Below, piece by piece: positions 16,182 through 24,465 of a stretch of 64,000 nt of DNA. The translations under genes and the position numbers were made by a program. This stretch comes from CALBPI01 sp942491885 (GTDB lineage Bacteria > Pseudomonadota > Gammaproteobacteria > Steroidobacterales > Woeseiaceae), in assembly GCA_942491885.1 (NCBI GenBank), contig CALOCQ010000008.1, positions 682,001-746,000 of the forward strand, given 5' to 3'. Position 1 is the first letter of the stretch, and the number at the start of each line of letters is the position of its first letter. The notes beneath the pieces are model-generated. The model saw only the letters and a list, made by a program, of their open reading frames with translations, had not been told where the DNA came from and searched no databases.

Positions 16182-16718
16182 ATGACCGATGATCACAGCA
16201 GCGACGACGATATGGCGTTGTTCAAGCAGGCCATAAAAGACGCGAGACCGCTGACGCATGACCGCGCCGAAGCACCGCGCAAGCCGCCGTCCGCCGCCGC
16301 AAGAATGCGCCGTCTGGATGAACTATCCGTGCTCGCCGAGAGTCTAGACGCCGACATAGAGAGCATGGAATGGCGCAACGGAGACGGTCTGCGCTACCGG
16401 CGACCCGAAGTCGGCGAGCGCATTGTGCGCAAACTCGCGCGCGGCGGATTCCGCGTGGAAGCCGAGCTGGACCTGCATGGCTACACGGTACGCGAGGCGC
16501 GCGTCGTGCTGCGCGAATTCCTCACCGACTGTGAGCATTTTCACTGGCGTTGCGTGCGCATCATTCACGGTAAAGGGCTCGGCTCCGGTCATCGTGGCCC
16601 AAGACTCAAAGGCAGCGTGGATAGTTGGTTGCGCAGACTCGATGTGGTGGCCGCGTTCGTGTCGGCACGCCAGGTCGATGGCGGCAGTGGCGCCGTGTAT
16701 GTGCTATTGCGCCATTGA
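16182..16718 (+). CDS. Smr-domain protein (SmrA/SmrB-like)
   Basis: A 178-residue protein with a charged N-terminal helix region and a C-terminal Smr domain (about residues 94-178). The domain shows AELDLHGYTVREARVVLREF-type start (ELDLHG at 95-100) and the RIIHGKG loop (127-132). Smr domains in gammaproteobacteria act as nucleases; SmrB cuts mRNA at collided ribosomes. This protein matches the short, MutS-independent class, but I cannot separate SmrA from SmrB by eye. It converges on truD with a 15-base overlap of coding ends. Confidence 0.88.
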   Translation: MTDDHSSDDDMALFKQAIKDARPLTHDRAEAPRKPPSAAARMRRLDELSVLAESLDADIESMEWRNGDGLRYRRPEVGERIVRKLARGGFRVEAELDLHGYTVREARVVLREFLTDCEHFHWRCVRIIHGKGLGSGHRGPRLKGSVDSWLRRLDVVAAFVSARQVDGGSGAVYVLLRH

Positions 16719-17747
16719 GCTATCGGTCAGATCACCGACAAGCTCGTTCAATAGTGCCGTCGCGAAACTGCCAGCCGGCAGCTCGAACGATAGCGTAACC
16801 CGATCATCCTCGACGGCTGCGCTCAGCGCGGGCACGACGCAACGCAGCGCCCTGCGCTGCTGATCAGCACCGCCGACATCCGCAGCAGCGGCCAGCTCAG
16901 GCAGCGATTCAGCGACCGCGCGCTCCATTGCCGCGATGTCACCCGACGTTGCCAGCTCGCCCCTGCCCCACAGCGGGCCGCTCGGGTGCAGATCAAGCGC
17001 CTGCGCCCTTGGCGCAAGTTCGGCGGCTTCCGAGACATCTGCGACGGCGAAGAACGAGTGGCTATTCGCGAGCATCACGGCATCGCCCGCAACCGGCTGC
17101 CACCAGTCGCCGCGCGCGACGCGTTGTGCCAATACGCGATTAAATATTCCGGCACGCGCCGCCGATATCGCGAAACCGCGCTGATTTCGCTTCAGGCGCC
17201 TGCCGGATGCCAACGCTGCCGCAAGACGCAGGTTGTTGCCATCACGGCCAAACCGTTGCGCACCAAAATAATTCGGAAAGCCGCGTGAGCGTATCTGCTC
17301 GATGTGCGCTTGCAGAACCGACGCATCGCAAGGTGCATCTCTCAGAACGATGACGAAGCGATTACCGGCCAGCGTACCGATACGAATCTTACGCCGATGA
17401 GCATGCTGTTCGAGAATTCGGATATCGTCGTGCTCGAATCCGGACCAGTCAATTTCGCGGCCCGGCCGGTGCACGCTGAACCACTGTCGCGTGATTGCAT
17501 GACGATCTTTCAGGCCTGCATAGCTGACATCGCGTTCGCGACAGCCGGCAAAACGGGCGAGCTCGTCGGCAACCCAACGGGTGTTGGCGCCTGTCTTCCC
17601 GACCCACAACACATCATGTTCGCCCTCACCATCAGGCGTCCATGAGGCGATTTCCTCAACCCGAAAGTCAGCGTTGTCCGCGCGTATGCGGGCTGTGGGT
17701 ATAACCGGTGGTAGAGCGGCCGGTTGCGGCCAGAAGTTGGCGTCCAT
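16704..17747 (-). CDS. truD: tRNA pseudouridine(13) synthase TruD
   Basis: Makes pseudouridine at position 13 of tRNA-Glu. The catalytic aspartate lies in YAGLKDRHAITRQWF (Asp81), followed by RFVIVLRD and the conserved GFPNYFGAQRFGRDGNN. Length 347 residues. It starts 27 bases after ftsB ends. In many gammaproteobacteria ispD and ispF sit exactly here, between ftsB and truD; neither is present. Its end overlaps the convergent Smr gene. Confidence 0.96.
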   Translation of the reverse strand: MDANFWPQPAALPPVIPTARIRADNADFRVEEIASWTPDGEGEHDVLWVGKTGANTRWVADELARFAGCRERDVSYAGLKDRHAITRQWFSVHRPGREIDWSGFEHDDIRILEQHAHRRKIRIGTLAGNRFVIVLRDAPCDASVLQAHIEQIRSRGFPNYFGAQRFGRDGNNLRLAAALASGRRLKRNQRGFAISAARAGIFNRVLAQRVARGDWWQPVAGDAVMLANSHSFFAVADVSEAAELAPRAQALDLHPSGPLWGRGELATSGDIAAMERAVAESLPELAAAADVGGADQQRRALRCVVPALSAAVEDDRVTLSFELPAGSFATALLNELVGDLTDSSMAQ

Positions 17748-17774
17748 TGGCGACCGGGAGTTACGCGGCGACCG

Positions 17775-18107
17775 CTAGGGTGCGGACGCGGTCGCGCTGT
17801 CGATAATCTGGTAGAACGACTCGTTGTTGCCGATCATGCCGAGATCCGCGCGAGCGCGCTCCTCGGCCGCCTCCAGGCCATGCTTGAGGTTATTGACCTC
17901 GGCCGCCAAAGCCGCGTTACGTCGCTCGAGTCCGGCAATATCCAGGCGCGTTTCGACGACCGCCTGTTGCAGCTGGCGGCTCTTGCGCACGCCATCCGGG
18001 GTAAGCAGCAATTGCGCAAGCGTCAGGCAGAACAACGCCGAAAACACCACGAATGCCGTCATGGCAATGGTGCGGTGCTCGGAAACCGGCGTCGGTTGTG
18101 ATGCCAT
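17775..18107 (-). CDS. ftsB: Cell division protein FtsB
   Basis: Bitopic membrane protein that with FtsL and FtsQ activates septal peptidoglycan synthesis. The 110-residue product has one membrane helix (FVVFSALFCLTLAQLLL, about 19-35), then a coiled-coil periplasmic stretch (LQQAVVETRLDIAGLERRNA and on) and a C-terminal ESFYQII segment that matches the ETFYR-type end of the family. The cytoplasmic N-terminus is somewhat longer than in E. coli. The ATG at 18107 has an AGAGGC ribosome site; the frame extends 19 codons further into eno. It lies 10 bases from eno, as in most gammaproteobacteria. Confidence 0.93.
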   Translation of the reverse strand: MASQPTPVSEHRTIAMTAFVVFSALFCLTLAQLLLTPDGVRKSRQLQQAVVETRLDIAGLERRNAALAAEVNNLKHGLEAAEERARADLGMIGNNESFYQIIDSATASAP

Positions 18108-18117
18108 CGTCTGCCTC

Positions 18118-19416
18118 TTAGTCCCCGCCGACCCGAATCCCTTTCGGGAATGCACTGCCGGCATTGTAGGTTGCCTTGTCGCCCAGCAACTCTTCTATGC
18201 GTAAGAGCTGATTGTACTTTGAAATACGATCGGAACGCGACAAAGAACCCGTCTTGATCTGCGTTGCACGCGTTCCGACGGCGATATCGGCAATGGTCGC
18301 ATCCGACGTTTCGCCGGAGCGATGCGACACGACGGCCGTGTAGCCGGCATCGATCGCCATGTCGATGGCGGCCAGTGTCTCGGTCAAAGTGCCGATCTGG
18401 TTCGGCTTGATCAGGATCGAATTAGCGATACCCTCGTCGATGCCACGCTTGAGAATGCGCGTATTGGTCACAAACAGATCGTCTCCAACCAGCTGCACAC
18501 GCTTACCCAGGCGTTCTGTCAGCAGACGCCAGCCTTCCCAATCGGATTCGTCCATTCCATCCTCGACGCTGATGATCGGGAATGCATCACACAACGAGGC
18601 GAGATAATCGGTGAAGCCCGCCGCATCGAATTCGCGCCCCTCTGACTCAAGCGCGTAAACACCGTCCTTGTAAAACTCGGAGCTCGCCACATCCAGACCC
18701 AGCATGACGTCCTTGCCGGCGGTGTAGCCGGCCTTCTCAATCGCCTCCATGATAGTCTCAAGCGCGCTGCGGTTTGACGGTAAATCGGGCGCGAAGCCGC
18801 CCTCATCACCCACAGCGGTGTTGAGTCCGCGCGCCGACAGTACTTTTTTCAATGCATGAAAAATCTCGGTGCCACAGCGCAACGCTTCGCTGAAGGTCGG
18901 TGCGCCGACCGGCAGAATCATGAACTCCTGGATGTCGACACTGTTATCGGCATGCGCGCCACCGTTGATGATATTCATCATCGGCACCGGCATATTGTTG
19001 CTGTCGCCTAACGTGGCAAACAGCGGGATCTTGCGGTGGCTCGCCATCGCTTTGGCCAGCGCGAGTGAGACGGCCAACAATGCGTTCGCACCCAGTCGTG
19101 ATTTATTTTCGGTGCCGTCGAGCTCGCACAGCAGCGTGTCGATGGCGACCTGGTCCTCGCCGTTCTTGCCAACCAACGCCTCGCGAATCTCACCATTCAC
19201 ATTGGCGACGGCCTTGCGCACGCCTTTGCCAAGGTAGCGCTTGCTGTCGCCATCACGCAGCTCGACCGCTTCGCGCGACCCGGTCGACGCGCCTGACGGC
19301 ACGCCGGCGCGGCCGTGACTGCCATCCGCCAACCACACCTCCGCCTCAACGGTCGGGTTGCCGCGGGAGTCGAGAATTTCGCGGGCGACCACGAGTTTGA
19401 TTGTTGTCTGTTGCAT
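18118..19416 (-). CDS. eno: Enolase
   Basis: Converts 2-phosphoglycerate to phosphoenolpyruvate in glycolysis and, in many proteobacteria, also joins the RNA degradosome. The 432-residue protein starts VVAREILDSRGNPTVEAEVW and has the signature ILIKPNQIGTLTET (catalytic lysine) and SHRSGETSDATIADIAVG. The ATG at 19416 is the family start; upstream in-frame codons overlap the end of kdsA. It sits in pyrG-kdsA-eno-ftsB with a 4-base gap to kdsA. Confidence 0.98.
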   Translation of the reverse strand: MQQTTIKLVVAREILDSRGNPTVEAEVWLADGSHGRAGVPSGASTGSREAVELRDGDSKRYLGKGVRKAVANVNGEIREALVGKNGEDQVAIDTLLCELDGTENKSRLGANALLAVSLALAKAMASHRKIPLFATLGDSNNMPVPMMNIINGGAHADNSVDIQEFMILPVGAPTFSEALRCGTEIFHALKKVLSARGLNTAVGDEGGFAPDLPSNRSALETIMEAIEKAGYTAGKDVMLGLDVASSEFYKDGVYALESEGREFDAAGFTDYLASLCDAFPIISVEDGMDESDWEGWRLLTERLGKRVQLVGDDLFVTNTRILKRGIDEGIANSILIKPNQIGTLTETLAAIDMAIDAGYTAVVSHRSGETSDATIADIAVGTRATQIKTGSLSRSDRISKYNQLLRIEELLGDKATYNAGSAFPKGIRVGGD

Positions 19417-19420
19417 GTTA

Positions 19421-20272
19421 TTACTCGGGTTGTCCCAGGCCATAGCCTTGTTCGGCGAAAGGCTGCGCCTTAACCGTGTCATCAATCTGTTTTAGCGTGC
19501 GCAGCAGACTTTCCATCTCATCGAGCGGCCAGGCGTTCGGCCCGTCCGACAGCGCGGTGTCAGGGTCGGGATGCGTCTCCATGAACACGCCTGATACGCC
19601 AACGCCAATCGCCGCGCGCGCGAGCACCGGCACGAACTCGCGTTGACCGCCGGATACCGTACCTTTGCCGCCCGGCAATTGAACCGAGTGTGTGGCGTCA
19701 AAGACGACCGGCGCGCCGGTGCGGCGCATGACGGCCAGTGAGCGCATATCGGAGATCAGGTTGTTGTAGCCGAAGCTGAATCCGCGTTCGCATACCATGA
19801 TGTTGTTATTGCCGGTCGAGCGCGCCTTGTCGACCACGTTGTCCATTTCCCATGGCGAAAGAAACTGGCCCTTCTTGATATTGACCGCGATGCCCTGGCG
19901 CGCGACGTTCAGAATAAAGTTGGTCTGGCGGCACAGGAACGCAGGCGTCTGCATGACATCGACGACGTCGGCAACTTCGTCGAACGGTGTGTCTTCATGC
20001 ACGTCCGTCAGAATCGGCAGCTCGAGCTGGTCGCGCACCTTGGCCAGAATCTCCAGACCCTGCGCCATACCCGGCCCGCGGAAACTGTCGGCGGAGCTGC
20101 GGTTTGCCTTATCGAAAGACGACTTGTAGATAAGCCCGATGCCGAGCTTACCGGTCATCTCTTTTAGCCGCTCGGCCGTCGACATGGTGATAGCTTCGGT
20201 TTCAACGACGCAGTTGCCGGCGATCAGGAAGAACGGCTTGTCCAGTCCGATTTCGATATCACCGATCTTCAT
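19421..20272 (-). CDS. kdsA: 3-deoxy-D-manno-octulosonate 8-phosphate synthase
   Basis: Condenses PEP with arabinose 5-phosphate to give KDO 8-phosphate for the LPS inner core. Length 283 residues. Residue 21 in FLIAGNCVVETE is cysteine where the E. coli enzyme has asparagine, and the matching histidine (FDATHSVQ) and the glutamate and aspartate (METHPDPDTALSDG) are present. This is the pattern of the metal-dependent (class II) form. Its start overlaps the pyrG stop by 4 bases. Confidence 0.97.
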   Translation of the reverse strand: MKIGDIEIGLDKPFFLIAGNCVVETEAITMSTAERLKEMTGKLGIGLIYKSSFDKANRSSADSFRGPGMAQGLEILAKVRDQLELPILTDVHEDTPFDEVADVVDVMQTPAFLCRQTNFILNVARQGIAVNIKKGQFLSPWEMDNVVDKARSTGNNNIMVCERGFSFGYNNLISDMRSLAVMRRTGAPVVFDATHSVQLPGGKGTVSGGQREFVPVLARAAIGVGVSGVFMETHPDPDTALSDGPNAWPLDEMESLLRTLKQIDDTVKAQPFAEQGYGLGQPE

Positions 20273-21921
20273 GCGCTGGCCTTGTGCTGCTGTTGCGCGC
20301 TGCCGCTCGCATACGCCCGCGCGGCCTTAACGAAGCCGCTGAACAGCGGATGTCCATCGCGCGGATTCGACGTGAATTCCGGGTGAAACTGGCTGGCCAC
20401 AAACCAGGGGTGGTCCGGCAACTCGACCATTTCCACAAGATCGTCGGATGACAAACCGGCAAACACCATACCGGCATCGCTGAGACGATCGCGATAACGG
20501 TTGTTCACCTCGTAGCGATGACGGTGGCGTTCGCGAATCGAATCACTGCCGTATAGCTCGCGTGCCTTGGTGGACGGCTGCAGATGGATCTGCTGCGCAC
20601 CGAGGCGCATGGTTCCGCCGAGATCCGACGACTCATTGCGTTGCTCGGTGACGCCCTCAAGCGTCCGCCACTCTGTGATCAGCCCGACGACGGGGTGCTG
20701 GGCATCGCTATCGAACTCGGTGCTGTGGGCGCCGTCAAGGCCGGCGACATGACGCGCGAATTCGATGACCGCGACCTGCATACCGAGGCAAATGCCGAGA
20801 TAGGGCACACCGTTCTCGCGCGCATAGCGCACCGAGCGAATCTTGCCTTCGATACCACGGTCGCCGAAACCGCCCGGCACCAGGATCGCGTCGTACTGAC
20901 GCAGCTGATTGACACCGTTCTGTTCGACATCCTGCGATTCCACATAGTGGATGTTGACGCGGGTGCGGGTGTGCAAGCCGGCATGTAACAACGCCTCGGC
21001 CAGTGAAATATAGGAGTCACGAAAATCGACGTACTTGCCGACCAGCGCGATATTGACCTCAGCATCCGGATTCGTTTTCGCGTCCACGACCGCCTGCCAC
21101 TCCGACAGATCCGCTTTTGGCACATCCAGTCGCAGCTGACGACAAATAATCTCGTCAAAGCCCTGCTCGTGCAGTACCGACGGAATCTTGTACAGGTCAT
21201 CAACGTCATAGGCAGAGATAACCGCCTTTTCCTGCACGTTGGTAAACAGGGCAATCTTGCGGCGGTGCTCATCCGGCAAAGGCTGCTCGGAGCGACACAC
21301 CAGAATGTCCGGCTGAATTCCAATCGAGCGTAACTCTTTGACGGAGTGTTGCGTCGGCTTGGTTTTGATTTCCGACGACGTTGCGATATACGGCACCAGT
21401 GTCAGATGGACATAGGCCACGCGCTCGCGACCGAGCTCAACGCCCATTTGCCGGATGGCCTCCAGAAACGGCAGCGACTCGATATCGCCGACGGTGCCGC
21501 CAATCTCAACGAAACACACATCGGCATCGCCGGCGCCCTGGCGGATACAGCGCTTCATCTCATCGGTGATATGCGGGATCACCTGCACCGTGGCGCCGAG
21601 ATAGTCGCCGCGCCGTTCGCGCGCTATGACGGATTCGTAAATCTTGCCGGTCGTGAAATTGCTGTGACGCCCCGTCGTAATGCGCGCGAAGCGCTCGTAG
21701 TGCCCAAGATCCAGATCCGTCTCGGAGCCGTCATCGGTGACAAAAACCTCGCCATGCTGGAACGGGCTCATGGTGCCCGGATCGACGTTGATGTAGGGAT
21801 CAAGCTTCATCATGCTGATCGAGACACCGCGCGACTCCAGGATCGCCGCGAGACACGCAGACGTAATGCCCTTGCCCAACGACGACACAACGCCGCCGGT
21901 GATGAATACATATGAGGTCAT
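20269..21921 (-). CDS. pyrG: CTP synthase
   Basis: Makes CTP from UTP, ATP and glutamine. The 550-residue protein has the N-terminal synthetase domain (SYVFITGGVVSSLGKGITSA, then the SPFQHGEVFVTDDG loop) and a C-terminal class I glutamine amidotransferase domain with the cysteine in YLGICLGMQ and histidine-glutamate in QFHPEFTSNP. The ATG at 21921 is the family start; the frame runs 30 codons further upstream into the hairpin region. The 223-base gap back to tilS holds a large inverted repeat and a candidate promoter. Confidence 0.98.
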   Translation of the reverse strand: MTSYVFITGGVVSSLGKGITSACLAAILESRGVSISMMKLDPYINVDPGTMSPFQHGEVFVTDDGSETDLDLGHYERFARITTGRHSNFTTGKIYESVIARERRGDYLGATVQVIPHITDEMKRCIRQGAGDADVCFVEIGGTVGDIESLPFLEAIRQMGVELGRERVAYVHLTLVPYIATSSEIKTKPTQHSVKELRSIGIQPDILVCRSEQPLPDEHRRKIALFTNVQEKAVISAYDVDDLYKIPSVLHEQGFDEIICRQLRLDVPKADLSEWQAVVDAKTNPDAEVNIALVGKYVDFRDSYISLAEALLHAGLHTRTRVNIHYVESQDVEQNGVNQLRQYDAILVPGGFGDRGIEGKIRSVRYARENGVPYLGICLGMQVAVIEFARHVAGLDGAHSTEFDSDAQHPVVGLITEWRTLEGVTEQRNESSDLGGTMRLGAQQIHLQPSTKARELYGSDSIRERHRHRYEVNNRYRDRLSDAGMVFAGLSSDDLVEMVELPDHPWFVASQFHPEFTSNPRDGHPLFSGFVKAARAYASGSAQQQHKASA

Positions 21922-21957
21922 AGGCTGCCCGCCAGGTTGAGAGAAACGCGAAAACGA

Positions 21958-22047
21958 CAAGGGCCGGAGTAAAGGTTCGAATCCGTTCCATCGTTTGCCT
22001 GCGAGTGGCACAAGCGCTGATGGATCAAGCCTTTACTCCGGCCCTTG
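21958..22047 (-). repeat. Perfect 18-bp inverted repeat forming a long hairpin before pyrG
   Basis: Arms at 21958-21975 and 22030-22047 are exact reverse complements. Inside, pairing continues imperfectly (ATCC/GGAT and TGCC/GGCA pairs) toward an apical loop near 21999-22005. The whole element is 90 bases and ends 36 bases before the pyrG ATG, so it would be in the pyrG mRNA leader. One arm is flanked by a sequence resembling a tRNA T-loop (GGTTCGAATCC), but no tRNA can be folded. A T-poor tail argues against a simple terminator. It could be an attenuator, an RNase III site or a miniature repeat element; I saw no second copy in the window. Confidence 0.8.
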
Positions 22048-22080
22048 GACACAAAAATTGTGCGGTTGAGACGGAATAAA

Positions 22081-22109
22081 AAGATACCAGAACGACCGAC
22101 AGCAAACAA
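22081..22109 (-). promoter_or_regulatory. Candidate sigma-70 promoter for pyrG
   Basis: On the minus strand TTGTTT (22104-22109) and TATCTT (22081-22086) are 17 bases apart. Transcription from about 22074 would include the 90-base hairpin in the pyrG leader. Two mismatches in each box keep this tentative. Confidence 0.3.
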
Positions 22110-22144
22110 CGCAATTGCACGCCGGAAGGCCGCGCTTCAGGCCA

Positions 22145-23434
22145 TCAGCGGCGCCATTCGACACGCAGCCCTTGTGCTTCGGGGCACTCACCCGCCAGCG
22201 TCGATTCGCCAATCGCCACCAACGCCTCGCCGGCAAACAACATTGGCGTGCGGCTGCGCTCCCACGGCGGGATACCGCGCGCCTGGAACCACTGCGCCAA
22301 CGAGCGTGACGGGTGTCCGGCCGCGTCGCGCGCGCGCTCACCGCCACGTCTGAAGCGAACGACCATACCAAGCGGCTCCAGCGCCGAACTGCCGGTGATG
22401 TTCAGCTGCCCCAGCCCGCCCGGTAATTCGACGCGGCCATCGCCGTTGACCGTTAGCTGCGTATCTTCGTGCGGCTCGGGCGGCAGGCTTGCAAGCAAAT
22501 ACAGCGTGTCGCGATAGCGGCGCACACTGACATTCGCCCAGCGCACCTCGCCTCGCCCGCTTTCGTTGGCACACATCGCAAGAATACTCGCCAGGCGTCG
22601 TGACGGCGGTGGTTCGAGTCGCTGTGCCGATAAGGCAAATCGCAGCAGATTCGCCCGGCGTTCGACCGGCAGTGTCTGCAAGCGCGCGATGCAAAGGTGC
22701 GCGGCCTGCAGATTTACGTAACGTGCGTCGGCAGCCGCTTGCTGATTGAGAATATTCATCGCAGCCGACTGCAATCCGGCCGCACGCGCGAGCGTTTTGG
22801 CGGCGCCCGGCCAGCGCGCGACAACGCCCGGCATGATGCTATTGCGCAGATAGTTTCGATCAAACCGGTTGTCGGCATTGCTTGGGTCATCGAACCAGGC
22901 GACGTTTTCGTTGGCCGCATAGGCCTCAAGTGCATCTCGCGGCAGGTCCAGCAACGGGCGCATGAGTTGCGTCGCGCCAAACGGTGCGAGTCGCGGCATC
23001 GCCGCCAGCCCCGCCGGACCTGCGCCACGCAACAGCTGCAGCAACAGTGTCTCGGCCTGATCATCCTGATGCTGTGCGAGCAACAGTAATTCGTCCGCTG
23101 CGCATGCCGCTCGCAGTGCGCGATAGCGTGCGTCGCGCGCGACAGCCTCGATACTGTCACCAGGCTGCGGCGTCAGCGCCAACGCTGTCGTCTCGAGTGT
23201 CACGCCGAGAGCCGCACAGAATGCACGCACATGAGCAAGCCATTCCGGTTGGGCACCTTGCAGGCCATGGTCAATATGAATGGCACGAACCGCCAGTCGC
23301 GATTGGCTCGCCACGAGGTGCAACAAGACGGATGAATCGAGCCCGCCGCTAAAGGCTACGACAACGCGGCTCTTGGTGTGGATTGCTGCAGTGCGGACAA
23401 TGTCATCGAGCACCGCGGAAGCGTCGAGCGACAT
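22145..23434 (-). CDS. tilS: tRNA(Ile)-lysidine synthetase
   Basis: Converts cytidine 34 of tRNA-Ile2 to lysidine so that it reads AUA. The PP-loop ATPase motif SGGLDSS is at residues 29-35, followed by the HIDHGLQ and QHQDDQAETLLLQLLRGAG segments and the DDPSNADNRFDRNYLR motif. Length 429 residues includes the usual C-terminal TilS domains. Its ATG shares one base with the accA stop, giving the accA-tilS pair known from other gammaproteobacteria. Confidence 0.96.
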   Translation of the reverse strand: MSLDASAVLDDIVRTAAIHTKSRVVVAFSGGLDSSVLLHLVASQSRLAVRAIHIDHGLQGAQPEWLAHVRAFCAALGVTLETTALALTPQPGDSIEAVARDARYRALRAACAADELLLLAQHQDDQAETLLLQLLRGAGPAGLAAMPRLAPFGATQLMRPLLDLPRDALEAYAANENVAWFDDPSNADNRFDRNYLRNSIMPGVVARWPGAAKTLARAAGLQSAAMNILNQQAAADARYVNLQAAHLCIARLQTLPVERRANLLRFALSAQRLEPPPSRRLASILAMCANESGRGEVRWANVSVRRYRDTLYLLASLPPEPHEDTQLTVNGDGRVELPGGLGQLNITGSSALEPLGMVVRFRRGGERARDAAGHPSRSLAQWFQARGIPPWERSRTPMLFAGEALVAIGESTLAGECPEAQGLRVEWRR

Positions 23435-24393
23435 CAGCCGTCGCGAAACTCGCCGAATGCCGCGATCTTGGCAGCGCGCTGACTCAGCAGATCGTCTTTC
23501 GACAGTGAGCCGAGTTCCTCAAGCTGTGCCAACAAGGCGTTCTTGAGGGTCGCCGCGGTCGCCTCCTCGTCGCGATGCGCGCCGCCGAGTGGTTCCTTCA
23601 GCACACCGTCTATGAGCCCGAAGCCCTGCAGGTCTTTGGCCGTAATGCGCATCGCCTCAGCGGCCTCGGCGGCCTTCTCGGCGCTCTTCCACAGAATCGA
23701 CGCACAACCCTCAGGCGAGATTACCGAATAGATTGAGTATTCCAGCATCAGCAGCCGGTCGGCAACACCAATGGCCAGCGCCCCGCCCGAGCCGCCTTCG
23801 CCAATCACAACGCTCACGATCGGCGTTTTCAATCGCGACATGATAAACAGGCTGCGTGCGATCGCCTCGGATTGCCCGCGCTCCTCGGCACCGATGCCCG
23901 GATAGGCCCCGGGCGTATCGATCAGCGTGATTATGGGCAGACCAAACTTTTCGGCCATCAACATCAACCGCTGCGCCTTGCGATAACCCTCCGGCCGCGG
24001 CATGCCGTAATTGCGCAGCACGCGTTCCTTCGTGTCGCGGCCTTTCTGGTGGCCGATCAGCATTACCGGCAGCCCTTCTATGCGTGCCAGCCCACCGACA
24101 ATTGCGTGATCATCGGAGTACATCCGGTCACCGTGCAATTCCTGGAAGTCATCGAAAATATGGTCAAGATAATTCAGCGTGTACGGACGCATCGGATGGC
24201 GCGCGACTTGTGCAACCTGCCACGCGCTGAGATTCGAGAAGATCTGCTTGGTCAGCGTCGCGCTTTTCTTCTTCAGCCGGCCGATCTCTTCGGCGATATT
24301 GACGCCGGAGTCGTCGCCGACGTAACGCAAGCCCTCAATCTTCGCCTCCAGCTCGGCGATGGGTTGCTCGAATTCGAGGAATTTAAGGTCCAT
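23434..24393 (-). CDS. accA: Acetyl-CoA carboxylase carboxyltransferase subunit alpha
   Basis: Alpha half of the carboxyltransferase that makes malonyl-CoA for fatty acid synthesis. The 319-residue protein begins LKFLEFEQPIAELEAKIEGL, and carries RPYTLNYLDHIF, GHQKGRDTKERVLRNYGM, IDTPGAYPGIGAEERGQSEA and GEGGSGGALAIGVADR, all standard for AccA. It lies 72 bases beyond dnaE and overlaps tilS by one base. Its partner accD is not in the window. Confidence 0.98.
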   Translation of the reverse strand: MDLKFLEFEQPIAELEAKIEGLRYVGDDSGVNIAEEIGRLKKKSATLTKQIFSNLSAWQVAQVARHPMRPYTLNYLDHIFDDFQELHGDRMYSDDHAIVGGLARIEGLPVMLIGHQKGRDTKERVLRNYGMPRPEGYRKAQRLMLMAEKFGLPIITLIDTPGAYPGIGAEERGQSEAIARSLFIMSRLKTPIVSVVIGEGGSGGALAIGVADRLLMLEYSIYSVISPEGCASILWKSAEKAAEAAEAMRITAKDLQGFGLIDGVLKEPLGGAHRDEEATAATLKNALLAQLEELGSLSKDDLLSQRAAKIAAFGEFRDG

Positions 24394-24465
24394 GGATCAG
24401 TCCGTTACGCGTCGTTTCGTCAATTTAGCACAGGCGGACAGGTCAGGCACCCGAGTGACACCGAA

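Noticed and set aside
21961..22046. tRNA gene suggested by GGTTCGAATCC
   Set aside because: No cloverleaf forms: the T-stem has a mismatch, there is no proper acceptor end, and the long 18-bp arms are incompatible with a tRNA.
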